A stretch of DNA of 25,000 nt from Owenia fusiformis (taxonomy: Eukaryota; Annelida; Polychaeta; Sabellida; Oweniidae). The notes beneath the pieces are model-generated. The model saw only the letters and a list, made by a program, of their open reading frames with translations, searched no databases and had not been told where the DNA came from. The position numbers and the translations under genes were made by a program. Below are positions 9,674 through 20,130 of this stretch, in pieces (within the stretch, counting starts at the first letter, position 1; each line of letters begins with the position of its first letter). Location of the stretch: the NCBI GenBank assembly GCA_903813345.2, contig CAIIXF020000230.1, forward strand, positions 1 through 25,000. Reading direction: 5' to 3'.

Positions 9674-9838
9674 GAGAAAGGTATGGCTGGTTCCGATCAT
9701 TTGCCAACCATTAATGCCACAGCTGGGATTCACCTAAAAAGGTACCAATTGAAAAAATGTGAGTTCGGTGGCAAATGTAATCACCTGCCATTTGCTTCAG
9801 ACGCCGAATACCATCAGGCAACTTTCGAGCACCGTTAA
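9674..9838 (+). CDS. Short exon-like frame with a PBZ-like zinc-finger pattern (possible terminal exon, small protein or relic)
   Basis: The frame is open from 9647 to the TAA at 9836-9838. A good acceptor (TCATCAG, ending 9673) suggests an exon from 9674; alternatively an ATG at 9683, with G at -3 and +4, would give a 51-residue product. Near the C-terminus it reads KKCEFGGKC, then 11 residues, then HQATFEH. The PBZ (poly(ADP-ribose)-binding zinc finger) of APLF and CHFR has the form CxYGxxC...HxxxFxH, i.e. C-x5-C-x6-H-x5-H. Here all four ligands and the Phe/Gly landmarks fit, but the middle spacer is 11 rather than 6. Codon use looks more coding-like than the flanks. It could be a terminal exon, a decayed gene or chance. 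No upstream exons were identified with confidence. Confidence 0.33.
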   Translation, partial: EKGMAGSDHLPTINATAGIHLKRYQLKKCEFGGKCNHLPFASDAEYHQATFEHR

Positions 9839-10427
9839 CTAAAAATTTGGAGACTTTAACAATATGCCACCGCCAAATGAGATCGGAAAGCTATCAGGCC
9901 TGTTATTGACTTATAGTTTACACCATGGATCTCTATCCACGGGGATAGGGGGCAGGATAATTATATTATTCTGAATCTTTTGGGGATTTTCCCTAAGGTC
10001 ATGATGATAACAGTTTTATCTTAATATACTTACAAGTTCCTTGTGTTAAGTAAAAACACCGAACCCTTTATGAATGCCTCCTAGGAGTTTATCGCTACAT
10101 TAATTTGATTCAATCCGAACTTTTCTAATGGTAAGTACCTTCGATTAATCCTTTTATAAAGCATGATGTTTTCGATAATTCTGAGTAGGCTAATCAGTAT
10201 GGGTTCTTTAAATACATCTGATTTCGAACGATGACATAATTTCTCCATAACACAACCTATTACTCTCTTTATATCAATGATATCAAATGTCACCCATTAG
10301 ACAAATTTAGATTACCATAATTGATATCCATTAAAACCTTTACCACATCATATCAGCATCAACAGAACTGAACAATTTCGATTTCTTCTACGTTATTTAC
10401 TGTTCGTACTACAGGGTGGGTGGAAGA
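9839..10427. other. Spacer, no gene seen
   Basis: AT-rich. A 70-codon minus-strand open frame at 10081-10293 has no domain. The last 16 bases (10412-10427) nearly duplicate 10499-10514 (15 of 16), i.e. target site plus element end; see the MITE at 10428. Confidence 0.45.
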
Positions 10428-10505
10428 TACCCTTTGCATTCGTTTGACTTCACTTCTTAAAAGAGAGCTTCGTCTGTAGTTTAACTAGACTCTGCACGCA
10501 GGGTA
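10428..10505. mobile_element. MITE family TACCCTTTGCA, copy B, with perfect 9-bp target duplication
   Basis: A 78-bp element that begins TACCCTTTGCA and ends ACGCAGGGTA, an inverted match of TACCCT at both tips. The interior shares TTGACTTC, TTAAAAGAGAGCTTCGTC and ACTAGACTC with the copy at 16538. Exactly outside both ends is GGTGGAAGA (10419-10427 and 10506-10514), a perfect 9-bp direct repeat. A 9-bp duplication is typical of Mutator-like transposition among eukaryotic DNA elements, but the superfamily is inference. The left flank also reads CAGGGTG before the duplication, resembling an element tail, so a decayed head-to-tail arrangement is an alternative reading. Confidence 0.75.
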
Positions 10506-10835
10506 GGTGGAAGAATGTTGTTATTTTTGAACCATAAATGTTATCAAATGAGAACATGAATTCTTTGAAATAAAAAAGGACCTACCAACCAGCTGAATCA
10601 GTATCCAAGCGAGGCAACTTATCTGCCTTTCCCATTTGTGTAAAATTCTGGAAAGTTGCACCTGAGCACATCTCACTTAAATATGAGAACGGCACCCCCT
10701 AGCACAAACAAATAAGCAAAGTTCACGTCTCTGAGTGATTTCCAAAAAGATATTAGACGTAGTAAGAAACAGTAACAACCCCAATATTCCAAGCAATATA
10801 GTCATCGTGAGAGACAATAGTTTCATTTCTATATA
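10506..10835. other. Spacer between two mobile elements
   Basis: No gene seen. A 60-codon minus-strand frame (10677-10859) runs into the foldback arm and is treated as chance. The TA at 10834-10835 is the left target duplication of the foldback element. Confidence 0.45.
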
Positions 10836-11654
10836 CACTCCCCTCCATAAGTTTGGCAACCTTTTTTTCCATTGAACTACGTGTTAAAGCCTCTTTACGT
10901 TTGAATTTTGGATTTACTTAACCGGCGATGAAATAACTTATGATATTGTTGGAAACGTAACTTGACTTTATTTCCAATACCTCCAAATTTTCTCAATTTT
11001 TTCCTCAATTACAATAGGTCAAAAATTGATGAATTTTTGAAAATCGTCATTCTCATGTAATCCAATGGGAAATGGAGGGTTCGGGGCAAATCAGAAATCA
11101 GGATATCTTTTCAGTAAAAGATTCAGCAAAAAATATTTTTATATAGAAAATTGATGAATATTAAAGTTACAGCGCTTCAAAGTCATTTTTGAAAATTATT
11201 TTTCGCCTCCTGTGTTATTTCAATGGGAGAGGTTTTTTGAAAAACAATTTTGACTTTAAAGCCCTATAACTTTGTCGAACCTGAAGAAACATATCAATTT
11301 TTTGTTAAATAAAGTTAGCAAATTCAATTACCTGCCTAACTCGTATTTTTTGCAAGGACTCAGATGGATGGATATTCTGTCATATGACTTGCGGCAAACC
11401 TACCATTTCCCATTGGTTAACATGGGAATGTCGATTTTCAAAAATTCATCAAATTCATCATCAATTTTCGACCTATTATAATTGAGGAAAAAATTGAGAA
11501 AATTTGGAGGTATTGGAATTAAAGTTAAATTACGTTTTCATCAATAGTATAAGTATTTTCATCGCAGGTTAAGTAAATAAAAATTCAAAGGTAAAGAGGC
11601 TTTAACACGTAGTTCAATGGGGGAAAAAGGTTGCCAAACTTATGGAGGGGAGTG
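10836..11654. mobile_element. 819-bp foldback transposon (Tc1/mariner-like TA insertion), nearly all inverted repeat
   Basis: The left end CACTCCCCTCCATAAG and the right end CTTATGGAGGGGAGTG are perfect inverse copies, flanked by TA on both sides (10834-10835, 11655-11656). The inverted match continues inward for at least ~280 bases per arm (10836-~11120 against ~11368-11654), with few mismatches and small gaps. It can be followed further, to about 11190 and 11250, so most of the element would fold into one long hairpin. There is no transposase; open frames inside are shadows of the repeat. TA duplication and end sequence suggest a non-autonomous Tc1/mariner relative, which is inference. The high similarity of the arms suggests a fairly recent insertion, or arms kept alike by gene conversion. 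Confidence 0.88.
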
Positions 11655-11656
11655 TA

Positions 11657-12608
11657 CCTTAATGTCAGTTGCACAAATGAAATTTGAGATCATTCAAAAT
11701 CTCGATAAACACGACTTGTTTTGTTTCCAAGACATCAGCAAATCATCAGCGATTTACAGGTTAATGGCCTTTTGGCCTTCCAACCCAAGATATGATCATT
11801 AACTCATATAGGTTCATTAGGGGTCTACTTTCCTGATACCTGAGATAACAAAATCCAATTCGGTGATTGACATATCAGGGTATATCGGGTGATAATAAAG
11901 TTTCCTTTTGGGCTTCTAATTTTCTGATATAGCGAAACTACGAGTGTGTGACTAAAGGAATACGAAGGAATACCTTATACATGTACATGTTAATCCTTAT
12001 TTCTAATTAATGTAACCACAATAAAATGCCGATCAGTGCTTTTAGACATCTTATGCTCAGAACGTGCAAAGAAAAACGTTACACAGGCAAACATCCTTGT
12101 GAACGATCACATTTGAATTTTCTATAATTTTGCAATTTGCAAGGCGGTAGAGATGGTCGGAGCTACCGTATGGGGAAATAGATATTTTGTTCTGAAATGT
12201 TTGAAACAAAGTCAAACAGCTCGTATAGGCATATTAAGCCTTCATTGAATTCGGAAATACTGACAGCTCAAGGTGTTATTTTAACAGAAAAAGAAACATC
12301 TTCCGAAGATATAATTTTTCTAACTCTGGATAAATTATTTGATAGGACGCTGTAGTTCATTAGATGTTACATCATGGGCTCGTATGGTGTTGAATTACTG
12401 CGTAATACCGTATCGTAAATGTCACCTTAAACTGATGTGGGTTTGTAAATCAAATAAACTATTTCAATCGAATATGATTTACACAGTTAGTGTACAATGT
12501 CGTTATATTAGCTCAATTTTATCACAGTTGGATTGAATTTATTCTTCTTATTTATATTACCATAAGCTACTACATTCAATTCAATTGAGTTATTTGCAAA
12601 TTCAGTTA
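11657..12608. other. Spacer, no gene seen
   Basis: AT-rich sequence between the foldback element and a related lone end. Open frames at 11617-11802 and 12339-12536 have no domain; the first begins inside the foldback arm. Confidence 0.45.
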
Positions 12609-12636
12609 TACACTCCCGACAAAAAGTTTGACATCC
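12609..12636 (+). mobile_element. Lone transposon end related to the 819-bp foldback element
   Basis: TA followed by CACTCCCGAC and AAAAAGTTTGACATCC. Against the first 26 bases of the foldback element at 10836 it matches at 20 positions, including CACTCCC and AAGTTTG. No inverse partner was found downstream. It is best read as the left end of a decayed or deleted relative; a short chance match is possible but less likely given the TA. Confidence 0.5.
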
Positions 12637-13465
12637 CTAGCCCTCTACTGGTTATTGTTAATATTTTAGTGGTCCGATAATTGCTATGATTCTTTATTCC
12701 CTCCAGTTTTGGAGAGCCAATTAATGATACAAATCAAAAACAATTAGAATATTAAATTAAAGATCCACAAAACTAATAGGATAATTATCATTCACAACAG
12801 CATATATAGTGTTGATCTGATTGGCTCACAGGTTTTTGAATTGTTGTAATTTCGCAAAATCATGATTCTGCAATACATCTGTGCGACTACCCAATAAACA
12901 TTCTGGTGAAACATCCTCACAAGAGTTTAAAATGTTATGTTCAAAAGTATTTAATGTTGTTTGTAATGTTAGTAGGAAGAGGTAAAAATCATTATCATAA
13001 TTGTGTTTTAATGGCATCTTATTCATTTTTAATTTTGGAAAGAAGAATATTGCTTAATGTGCATGCGCTCCACTTGGGAACAATTATATTAAGTTTTACA
13101 TTAATACTTTGGTATGTTTAACATTGCAAATTATAATGTAGTTACCATGATAAGTCACTATTCAACCGTAAAGAACACTTCGCCATCACTTATATTTACC
13201 GATATTATGCATACAATATCTTTATCTAATACATCCATTAAAAAGCATTTATCCCTCGTATTGACATGGTGCTTTGATGAACTGACTCGTTGTGTGATTG
13301 ATGGCTTTGAGAAAACAAAGAAACATCAGAAGCAATTAATTATCAGACGCTGAACATTTGGAGAAAAAGAGCATCGTTATCAGCATGAAGATTACAGCAA
13401 TTGTAAACATGTCCTATCACTGAAATGTAATTAAAAAGCATTGTAGTGAAGCTGAATTAACAGAT
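12637..13465. other. Spacer, no gene seen
   Basis: AT-rich, with overlapping 60-80 codon open frames on both strands (12826-13353) that carry no recognisable motif. Confidence 0.45.
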
Positions 13466-14580
13466 GCCTCGATAACAAAAGGCCAAATGGACTTAAAATC
13501 ATGTTTTTTGAAAAGATAAGCATTGATAACACAAGGCCAAATGGACTTAAAATCATGTTTTTTTGAAAAGATAAGCATTGATAACACAAAGCCAAATGGA
13601 CTTAAAATCATGTTTTTGAAAACATAAACCTTGACAACACCGAGGCCAAATGGACTTAAAATCATGTTTTTGAAAACATAAACCTTGATAAAACCGAGGC
13701 CAAATGGACTTAAAATCATGATTTTTGAAAAGCTAAGCCTCGATAAGTTAGTAACACAAGTCCAAGGACCTAGAATCATGTTTTTGAAAACATAAACCTT
13801 GATAATCCCGACGCCAAATGGACTTAAACCATGTTTTTGAAAACATAAGCATTGATAACAAAAGACCGAATGGACTCGAAATTATGTTTTTGAAAACATA
13901 AACCATGATTACATCATGCCAAATTGACCAAAAATTATGTCTTTCGAAAACACATGGGCTTAAAAATCATACTTTTTGAAAACTCAAGCCTTGATTTCAT
14001 AAGGATAAATGGACTTAAAATTATGTTTTTGAAAAAAGCCTTAATTTCATAAGGATAAACTTAATTTTTTTTGAAAACATAAGCATTGATAACAAAAGGC
14101 CGAATGGACTTAAAATCATGTTTTTGAAAACATAAGGCTTGATAACAAAAAGCTAGATGGACTTAAAATCATGTTTTTTAGAACATAAGCATTGATAACA
14201 AAAGGCCAGATGAACTTAAAATCATGTTCTTGAAAACATAAGCATTGATAACAAAAGGCCGAATGGACTTAAAATCATGTTTCCTGAACACATAAGCCTT
14301 GATTACAAAATACCAAAATGGACTTAAAATCATGTTTCTTGAACAAATAAGCCTTGATAACAAGTCTGAAAACATAAGCCCGGATAACATGTTTTCAGAA
14401 AACAGAAGCTTTGATCACATAAGACAAAATGGACTTAAAATAATGCTTTTTGAAAACATAAACCTTGATAACATAAGGCACTTAGATGAATTTAAAATCA
14501 TGTTTTTACAAAATTAATGTCAAAAACCTTAAAAATCATAGTTTACCGTCAGCCTCGATAAAAATAAGACCACATTGACA
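13466..14580. repeat. Minisatellite of ~54-bp units, about 20 copies, each with a hairpin core
   Basis: The repeating pattern is GGCCAAATGGACTTAAAATC, then ATGTTTTTGAAAACAT, then AAGCATTGATAACA. The landmark ATGG recurs at 13487, 13541, 13596, 13650 and 13704 (spacing 54-55), then becomes irregular through short indels and partial deletions near 13930-14070 and 14360-14400. The 16-base core ATGTTTT-TG-AAAACAT has perfect 7-bp inverted arms and occurs exactly at least six times (13610, 13664, 13778, 13831, 13884, 14118). The period near 54 keeps frames open, producing spurious repetitive reading frames on both strands (e.g. 13417-13779 minus). Frame-breaking indels elsewhere argue against coding. 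Confidence 0.93.
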
Positions 14581-16537
14581 CAAAATTGAAAGATACTTAA
14601 AATCAACAACGTTAAAAAAACATTGAAGAGAACAAGCCAAACTCTGATAATAATCTAAAGTACAAAGAAACAATCCCAGCATTCAGTAACTCAGCCATGC
14701 ACAATCATATAAGGAGAAGTACACTGAAAAAACTACAAAGTCGTTTTTGTTATTCAAAATGATGTATACAATATACTATACCGGTAATTGATTTCTGAGC
14801 GACCAAGGGCAATCCTATTACAAGCGATTTTATATAACCCAATCCAACTGCCGAACAGGAAATCAGATTTTCTACAATATAAAATATTCTTTTGAACTGC
14901 AAGTAAAAACGAATTATCATGTTCTTCGATAATACCAAAAATGCGTTTGGGTGTTTGAATAAATAGGATTACCCAGGAGTAGCTGAATACGATTTTCGTG
15001 CCGAGTCTGATGTCAATAAAATGATTTCCCAGTTGCTATATGCTATTTTGATAGGATTGCTTTGGTAATATAACTAAATTTTCCCAGAGGCTATTCACCA
15101 GAGCATTACAAGTCTAAATGGTGTCTAATTGGACATACTAACCAATATTTAAACAAGAATAATTACGATGGTGTTGTAAGGATAAACAACCCAAATTATT
15201 AATGTTATACCTTGATGATATATTAATCCTGATATTAAGACACATAGCTCAATTTAACAGATAAAGGATTATGTTCCCTTCTCGTGAAAATGCTGCGTTT
15301 CAAACTTATCATCTATTAATTTTACGGTCATATTATTTGAACGTACTAGAGGAAAACACAACTAAAGATCACGATGCTTAGATTCAAAGATTTAGATAAT
15401 ATAGGCATGAGTGCCAAAAGGGAATGACCAAAATATACCAAAACACAGTTAGAAACAAACATTTAAAAGTAGAGCCGGAGTAACATAAGAAAACACCCCC
15501 AACGAGTGTCAAACATACAAGGAAACAATGTCTAAATACCCAATATTTTGATATCTCGAGAAATCACACAGCGAAACCCTAACTCCAGTGAAGTTCAAAA
15601 CCCTTAGAGTTCATACAAATGTGCTTTCAGTGAACATTGTACCTAGGCTGATAAAAATATGAACATTCCACGTACCTGTTATAGTCCATCGTATGTATCC
15701 GATTGTTCTGGTGTTTTAAACTATGACTAATCCTATTAATCACAACATTCGTTTTTTCAATTAATTTTAAGCGATAGGGCACCATATTTATTTGATGCAC
15801 ATACTGTCATGTTCAGCTACGACAAGGCAAATGGATCTATAATGGGACAATTGACTGTCTACCCAATGAGTTCTGAATCAAGTGTGTTAATTCTAATTTT
15901 GTTGGATATATAAATATATTCATTTGTTAAATATGTAAAATAGTATCCAGTACTTGCCATCAACAGAAGTATAATTAATGATCCATTGGCGCATTTATTT
16001 CACTTTCGCTGTCCCTAAATAGCATACACAATCTTCATTCGACCATTCAATTCTGATTTATACAATATCAATACGGATTTCGAAAAACAACGGCTGTATA
16101 AATAATCGTAATATTCAAAATGTCAAATAAAGTTATTTTCTCCCCACCTCATTTACCAAAATAGCAACTGGACATAACATTAAGAGTTGTGTATGCTACC
16201 TCAAATTTATCCGGTAATGTTTCATCCTTGTGAAACTTATGTTTCTCTGAATGCTTTTGACATGAATAGACCAACAAATTACAAGAGTTTTACATTATTA
16301 AGTTCCATAGCTTCTATTTGGAAGGCTGTTCTGGCCTAGAAACATGTTTCTGGTACTTGTTTGTTGATAGCACATCGCTCACTCCTAAAACAACATTTCA
16401 TTACTTACGTTACGGGTAACTTTAAATGGGATGCGTTCTTCCTTGGAATAACTTTTCCCAGGTGGTTATTTACAGTTTCTATTTAATTTTACTAGTTTGT
16501 ATGAAAGTATAAGAGGCAGCTGAAACTGACCCCTAAG
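14581..16537. other. Spacer, no gene seen
   Basis: Nearly 2 kb of AT-rich sequence with stops throughout in all frames. One 62-codon minus frame (14750-14938) has no domain. The 9 bases 16529-16537 (ACCCCTAAG) are the left target-site copy of the next element. Confidence 0.5.
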
Positions 16538-16619
16538 TATCCTTTGCATTCATTCGACTTCGTTTCTCAAAAGAGAGCTTCGTCTTCATAGTTTATAACT
16601 AGACTCAGTGCGCAGGGTA
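16538..16619. mobile_element. MITE family TACCCTTTGCA, copy C, with 9-bp target duplication
   Basis: An 82-bp element from TATCCTTTGCA to TGCGCAGGGTA; the tips pair as TACCCTnnGCA against its inverse with one or two differences. The interior CATTCGACTTCG, AAAAGAGAGCTTCGTC and AACTAGACTC matches copy B closely. The flanks ACCCCTAAG (16529-16537) and ACCCCAATG (16620-16628) agree at 7 of 9 positions exactly at the element borders, supporting a 9-bp target duplication that has since mutated. This copy is the best guide to the family consensus. Confidence 0.78.
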
Positions 16620-17959
16620 ACCCCAATGAGAATATACAGAACTCTCCGAGGCATAATCACATAGGCAACCTGTCAATCTATAAGATCGTCTTACTAAGTA
16701 TGTTATTTACCATATAATTCATATCATATTCCTATTTTTCATTTGATAAAATCTCGTTGCTTTTATGGGAGATTTATTGAACCACATCTTCGTTATTACT
16801 TTACAATGCTTAAAATTTTGAGACAAAAGCCAATGATGAAAACCAATTCCTCTTTATATAATGACAATTGCAATCACTCTCAAATTTATTAATGCTTACA
16901 ATTAGAAACACAACACATCATCCAAGTAAATCAAGGAGAAAGGTACATAACTGCCATATTGCGATTAGGTAAGTACATTGATGGGCGCAGATCAGTTGAA
17001 AAACAAAACGCAACATGTGCCAGTGTTAACCAATACACATTAATTTGAAATATGAATATCTGCCATTAACTATTATTAATAACACTGATATAACCGTGTA
17101 TACGGAACGTACGAAGTAGTATGATTTACCTATATTTACCTGTAGACCTAATTTCACTCACGAAATGTTCTCTTTTTGTTTTTGTTATCAAAAACCTTTG
17201 TTTAGGGAAGCTAGGTGCTAAACTTGCCACATGTAGCACTAATGGAAATCGTCTGTAGTAACCATTACACGAGATGATGGATATTTTACTTACGCCGTTG
17301 CACTAATGAATACCATGTTTCAGCCACTTTGGGAATACCTGGGAACTTAAAGTGATTGTAGCCATACTTTGTATATATCCAAAAAGTCCACTTGACAAAA
17401 TTTCCTTCCTCGAATCTAGCTATTGACTATGTACTTTTATTCGATAATTCTGCCTTCTTCTTGAGATTGAATACCAGTCTTCTAATACAGCTGTTGTGTT
17501 TTCAGATCACACTTTATATCTATATATAGAGCAGTAGAGAGAATAGAACGACGCCTGTGCGTTGGAGAGATCTGAAAAGCTGTAGCTGAAAATGGCCTTG
17601 ATGTTGGAAAAGTTAATGCATTTCAATTAGACTAATTCCCATTAGATTACACATTATCAAGTTTCGAAGATGAAGATGCTTTTGTAAAAGACAGAAGTGG
17701 CTCCATAAAAGTCAGGACAAGTATTCTCTGCAACATCAAAATCAGCAACGAAGCTATTAAAAGTCTACTTTGATTTCTATTTTATACATCAGTGAACAAT
17801 CAACCTGATTCCATTCCCTAATTCCCTGTATTTTCTATTGTCCAGATTTGAGAACTGTTAAAGCTTATATGCTTATCCATCCATCCTTGATGCCCACACA
17901 TACTGTAGTGAATCCGCAAATCATTAATCCTGGCTCCAGATCACCAGAGAGGGAATACA
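16620..17959. other. Spacer, no confident gene
   Basis: AT-rich. At 17501-17773 (+) one frame reads through 91 codons with two stops (17573, 17633) and an Asp/Glu/Lys-rich end (SSFEDEDAFVKDRSGSIKV). It could be a decayed coding relic, but such frames are expected by chance and no family was recognised. Confidence 0.4.
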
Positions 17960-18250
17960 GGTGGGGTGGTATATGGTGTATATCCGGGAAGGCTCGTTTT
18001 GAAGCATGTTTTATAATCAACTTCGATGAGATAATTGCCACTAAGTATTCCAGTGAAGGCTTATTCTACGGCATGTTTGTCAATTTTGTTAAGATAATTA
18101 TCACTTATATTCCCAGAGAAAGTATATTTTAAGACGGGTTTGATAAGGAAATGGCTGTTATTGATTCCTGAAAAACCAAAAAGTTGTATATTCTTAAGGC
18201 ATGTTTTCAATTTTGATTGAAATAATTGCTGCTAAGTTTCATAGATAAGG
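17960..18250. repeat. Degenerate tandem repeat, ~65-bp units, about 4.5 copies
   Basis: Units begin at about 18004, 18071, 18136 and 18199 with GCATGTTT- or GGGTTTGA-like starts, followed by a TAAGATAATT-like block, a TATTCC-AGAGAA-like block and a closing TTCTTAAGGC-type end. A partial unit (TATCCGGGAAGGC) precedes the first. Similarity between units is moderate, so this is an old duplication. A 94-codon open frame at 17848-18132 partly overlaps it and is not considered a gene. Confidence 0.45.
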
Positions 18251-20094
18251 TCGTGCTGATTGATGGCACGAGATATGACGTGATACAAATCGCTACAAGG
18301 TTACTGGTATATTTAGATGAGTATATCAAAATATTTATCTTAATCTTCAATCCTGTCTACACTGTGCCAATTTTTCTAAAATATCTACCACAATTTTGGT
18401 ATCACCTTTTAACACGTCAAACCAGAATACACATAATATGATAGGTTCCCCGGGGTATGCTAAGCAATTAAAGGTGGACGGTATAGACGTATTCCATTAT
18501 AAAGGAGCAATCAGTTAATTTATTTCAAACATCTTCCATGACAGTTCTGGTCCCACCAGGAGTTTCATTTAATGTATGTTTGGCCACACATTTAGACTGG
18601 TGTCGTTCTATTTATCGATTGATGCGAGATGATCAAGAAGCAACGATTGGTAAACCCATGGACCTCTAACATAGAGATTCATATGATTGAGAGTGAATCG
18701 TGAAAAGGGACAGTTCCACAGTTAAACAGGTAGTGTATCACTCTCCGAGGGTGAAACAAGGAAGGGGCGTAAGACATTGGATCTTGGTCTTTTAGAGGGG
18801 ACTCTTTGGCGTTTGTTTCTCTCGTGTATGGTTGTTGATTGTGCTCCTAGTTGTTTCTTGTTGTGTCTAGTAAGACCCTGTCCCCATTGTCACATGTTCT
18901 TACGTGTTCATAGAGTTGTTGTTCAACTTCAACTGCCAATATAAACCGGTGTATAAATAAACATCCTGCTTTCAGGATGCCATACAGGGCAGATAGATGA
19001 CACATGACTACTTAAAAGTGTTTTATAGAGCATATTAAATTGTGACAAATCAGTGCATTCAAGTATGACATAAAATAAACTGATAATGTTAATACAGTGA
19101 CAAAAGATCAAGAATTAGTCATTTTTCCCGCTGATATCGTTTACTTCATCGAACGAGTGAACAGGTTCCCCTGGGACATGATGAAGAATCATCTACTCGA
19201 CTCCAGTCAGAAGTAATCGCATAGAGACACTCATCAACACAAAAAGATGTAATGGAGATTAATAAGATGTTAGGAGGTTGACCAAATTGAATTGTACACA
19301 GTATTGTCGGTATTCAAATAATTTATTTGTTGTTTCCAATCCAAAAAACGGGAAAACTAATAGTACAAAGCATCTTATATCTGGCAGCATCAAACAGCTG
19401 GTAGAGAGAGATGATGCGAAAACTCGATTATATGGATACATGAACATTTATTTTTTCCGTTTGTTACATTAATCTATATTTGCGATCAACTCCCACACAT
19501 TCACTTAAACAAAAGACATTATCTAAGACATTGAACCTGCATCTTCTTGATATCACAAGGTTTGATTAAGAACATGTTGGTCAATTGGTTACATTTTTCT
19601 ATATATATATTAAGCACATACCGGTATATAAATCATATTATGACTTGTGATCTATAATGTGTCAATCTTGATTTACAACTGTAGGATATACGTATATAGA
19701 CTGTGAGACCATATTCCCTCAAAGAGCTTCGACAGTCAGCTAATAATAAAGAGACAAACAATGCCAACCAACCATTGTTATGGGAAAGTGGGACAACCAG
19801 TTGGTGGTCTTTGATGCTAAACAAGAGATAAGCGACTGAAAAATACTTTATTGAATTATTTAGATCTCGTCGTTCTGATACACAACCATGACTTAATGAG
19901 CTTATAACAGATAATTCTAAAACATCGACAATTAATGAAATGAATCACACATATGGAGTCGACGCATCATGCGCATTAAACGTAGCCTCGTTTGAATGTG
20001 ATGTATTAAGGATCCAATCAGGATCTATCCAGCATATGCTTGCCATATCTTTACCAAGGGTAAATATATATGCATTACTGAAAAAGTAATCGCA
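18251..20094. other. Spacer with several coding-looking but unassigned short frames
   Basis: The stretch has more balanced codons than its surroundings in places: plus-strand frames at 18443-18518, 19079-19216 (contains PADIVYFIERVNRFPW), 19278-19472 and 19890-20058 (ends at a donor-like AAGG|GTAAAT), and a minus-strand frame at 18722-18889. None has a recognisable domain, they lie on both strands, and chance frames of this size are common here. They are recorded as candidates only, for alignment against transcripts or relatives. Confidence 0.35.
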
Positions 20095-20130
20095 AAATAA
20101 AAAATATGGCAATTTTTTGCCCACCCTGTA
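20095..20130 (-). mobile_element. Lone mariner-like transposon end
   Basis: Read on the minus strand from 20130 it gives TA, then CAGGGTGGGCAAAAAATTGC, then CATATTTTT. This is a typical Tc1/mariner-style tip next to a TA, with a small palindrome GGCAATTTTTTGCC inside. No inverse partner was found within about 700 bases to the left, so the element is truncated, decayed beyond recognition, or this is chance. Confidence 0.35.

Noticed and set aside
9534-9737. 67-codon plus frame overlapping the PBZ-like segment
   Set aside because: It is in a different frame, with no domain. The overlapping frame has the clear Cys/His pattern, so at most one is real and this one has less support.
13417-13779. 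120-codon minus-strand frame with an 18-residue repeat
   Set aside because: It is the minisatellite read through its 54-bp period. Indels elsewhere in the array break the frame, and the plus strand gives an equally repetitive frame.
13466-14580. CRISPR-like array (repeats with palindromic core)
   Set aside because: Units are contiguous and diverged with no unique spacers, and the genome is animal. It is a minisatellite.
17501-17773. Possible pseudogene with two in-frame stops
   Set aside because: No family recognised. A 91-codon stretch with two stops is not unusual when many frames are inspected in an AT-rich window.
18611-18889. Minus-strand frame with an Arg/Lys-rich stretch resembling a gag-like protein
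   Set aside because: It contains a stop at 18722, has no zinc knuckle or reverse-transcriptase motif nearby, and has no terminal repeats.
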